Under the pieces are notes generated by a model that did not search any database, was not told the origin of the DNA, and was given only the letters and a program-made list of their open reading frames with translations. The position numbers and the translations under genes are program-made. From Bacteroides ihuae (lineage in GTDB: Bacteria > Bacteroidota > Bacteroidia > Bacteroidales > Bacteroidaceae): a stretch of 64,000 nucleotides of DNA. Position 1 is the first letter of the stretch. Each line of letters starts with the position of its first letter. Shown here piece after piece: positions 62,696 through 64,000 of this stretch. The stretch lies in assembly GCF_900104585.1 (NCBI RefSeq), contig NZ_FNVX01000006.1, positions 62,001 through 126,000 on the forward strand, written 5' to 3'.

Positions 62696-63889
62696 ATGGG
62701 TAGAGTTCTAATTATTGGTGCAGGCGGTGTAGGAACCGTTGTTGCACACAAAGTGGCACAGAATGCCGATACATTTACAGATATAATGCTTGCCAGCCGC
62801 ACAAAATCAAAGTGCGATGCTATTGTAAAAGCCATTGGTAATCCAACAATAAAAACAGCACAAGTTGATGCGGACAATGTAGATGAACTTGTTGCATTAT
62901 TCAATGACTTCAAACCTGAATTGGTTATCAATGTAGCTCTCCCTTATCAAGACCTTACCATTATGGAAGCTTGCCTCAAAGCCGGAGTAAACTACCTTGA
63001 TACGGCTAACTACGAACCAAAAGACGAAGCTCACTTTGAATACAGTTGGCAATGGGCTTATCACGAACGCTTCAAAGAGGCAGGATTAACAGCCATACTC
63101 GGTTGTGGATTCGATCCGGGAGTGAGTGGAATATACACGGCTTATGCTGCCAAACATTATTTTGACGAAATACATTATCTGGATATTGTAGATTGCAATG
63201 CTGGTGATCACCACAAAGCATTTGCCACGAACTTTAATCCGGAAATCAATATCCGCGAGATTACTCAGAAAGGCCGCTACTTTGAAAACGGTAAATGGAT
63301 AGAAACAGGTTCATTGGAGTTGCACCAACCGATCACTTATCCAAATGTCGGCCCCAAAGAGTCTTACTTGCTTTATCATGAAGAATTAGAATCTTTAGTA
63401 AAGCACTTCCCGACTATTAAGCGAGCAAGATTCTGGATGACTTTTGGACAAGAATATCTTACTCACTTACGTGTTATCCAAAACATTGGCATGGCTCGCA
63501 TTGATGAAATAGATTATAACGGACAGAAGATTGTTCCTATCCAATTCTTAAAAGCAGTACTGCCCAACCCGCAAGATTTGGGTGAGAACTACACTGGAGA
63601 AACATCAATCGGTTGTCGCATCCGTGGTATCAAAGATGGTAAAGAATGTACTTACTATGTATACAACAATTGTAGTCACGAAGCGGCCTATAAAGAAACA
63701 GGTATGCAGGGAGTGAGCTACACCACAGGCGTTCCAGCTATGATCGGTGCTTTGATGTTCTTTAAAGGTTTGTGGAAAAACCCGGGAGTAAACAACGTAG
63801 AGGAGTTTAATCCTGACCCTTTCATGGAACAATTGAACAAGCAAGGTTTGCCTTGGCACGAAGTGTTCAACAAAGATTTGGAACTTTAA
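62696..63889 (+). CDS. Saccharopine dehydrogenase family; carboxynorspermidine synthase-like
   Basis: NADP-dependent oxidoreductase that most likely makes carboxy(nor)spermidine from aspartate semialdehyde and diamine. 397 residues: N-terminal Rossmann motif GAGGVGTVVAHKVAQN at 7-22, then SRTKSKCD, NVALPYQDLTIMEACLKAGVNYLDTANYE, ILGCGFDPGVSGIYTAYAAKHYFDEI, and the C-terminal domain (ILNVNEF-like end, GVPAMIGALMFFKGLWKNPGVNNVEEFNPDPF in parts). The Lys9-like length and motifs suit the polyamine enzyme of gut Bacteroides better than lysine-pathway saccharopine dehydrogenase. The decarboxylase partner is not in the window. Confidence 0.85.
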   Translation: MGRVLIIGAGGVGTVVAHKVAQNADTFTDIMLASRTKSKCDAIVKAIGNPTIKTAQVDADNVDELVALFNDFKPELVINVALPYQDLTIMEACLKAGVNYLDTANYEPKDEAHFEYSWQWAYHERFKEAGLTAILGCGFDPGVSGIYTAYAAKHYFDEIHYLDIVDCNAGDHHKAFATNFNPEINIREITQKGRYFENGKWIETGSLELHQPITYPNVGPKESYLLYHEELESLVKHFPTIKRARFWMTFGQEYLTHLRVIQNIGMARIDEIDYNGQKIVPIQFLKAVLPNPQDLGENYTGETSIGCRIRGIKDGKECTYYVYNNCSHEAAYKETGMQGVSYTTGVPAMIGALMFFKGLWKNPGVNNVEEFNPDPFMEQLNKQGLPWHEVFNKDLEL

Positions 63890-63901
63890 AAAGAAGAACA
63901 A

Positions 63902-64000
63902 ATGAATGTAGGAGATAAAGCCCCGGAAGTTTTGGGCATCAACGAAAAAGGAGAAGAAATACGTCTGGCTAATTACAAAGGAAAAAAGTTAGTGATTTAT
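63902..64000 (+). CDS. bcp: Thioredoxin-dependent peroxiredoxin (Bcp type), 5' end only
   Basis: 33 codons before the window ends: NVGDKAPEVLGINEKGEEIRL then NYKGKKLVIY, the start of an AhpC/TSA-type peroxiredoxin of the bacterioferritin-comigratory group. The peroxidatic Cys would lie just beyond the window. It starts 12 bases after the preceding gene. Confidence 0.75.
   Translation, partial: MNVGDKAPEVLGINEKGEEIRLANYKGKKLVIY

Noticed and set aside
1..64000. tRNA, rRNA or CRISPR array
   Set aside because: No cloverleaf, rRNA-like or spaced-repeat pattern seen on reading; a tool run with tRNAscan-SE and a CRISPR finder would settle it.

Overview
The window looks like chromosome from a gut-type Bacteroides or a close relative. 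It holds three SusC/SusD gene pairs, two hybrid two-component regulators (HTCS), many secreted or lipoprotein glycoside hydrolases, promoters with the Bacteroidetes -7 element TAnnTTTG, an ECF sigma/FecR pair, and an invertible segment with GTTAC-N7-GTAAC repeats. No rRNA, tRNA or CRISPR was seen.

Region 1 (1-23,400) is a polysaccharide utilization locus (PUL). On the minus strand are a SusD (cut by the window edge), a SusC and an HTCS. On the plus strand is a compact five-gene operon: GH39, GH42, GH2, GH29 and a beta-helix protein with a PDZ domain. A GH127/146-type beta-L-arabinofuranosidase follows on the minus strand. The five-gene operon sits between two direct copies of one GH127-to-HTCS junction (about 93 percent identical over 111 bp). 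Beside the left copy is a collapsed second GH127; beside the right copy is only the first few codons of an HTCS. Broken GH31 and GH2 genes lie at 22.5-23.2 kb.

Region 2 (23,400-42,060) holds two more SusC/SusD operons on the minus strand. The first is SusC-SusD-IPT surface glycan-binding protein-BACON/GH5; it resembles a xyloglucan PUL, and the adjacent GH31 and GH2 relics fit that. The second is HTCS-SusC-SusD-lipoprotein. The two SusC genes share leader, promoter and N-terminal domain almost exactly and then diverge abruptly. Upstream of the first SusC remain only the last codons of an HTCS, next to a fragment of an IS4-like transposase. The surviving HTCS may therefore control both operons.

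Region 3 (42,100-49,800) holds a TrkA/TrkH potassium system, an Rrf2-like regulator, a 71-residue protein, and a 262-bp segment bounded by perfect 31-bp inverted repeats next to a tyrosine recombinase. This looks like a phase-variable promoter switch for the small gene. TrpB2 and 3-methyladenine glycosylase follow.

Region 4 (49,800-64,000) is mostly core genome: an ECF sigma/FecR operon with two paralogous carboxypeptidase-regulatory-domain proteins, endonuclease IV, an AGCS amino-acid symporter, DnaK, a FecB/FecD-type uptake pair without an ATPase, a secreted protein with a BamE-like tail, a carboxynorspermidine dehydrogenase-like enzyme and the start of a peroxiredoxin gene.

All assignments come from reading the sequence and recalled family motifs; no database search was run.
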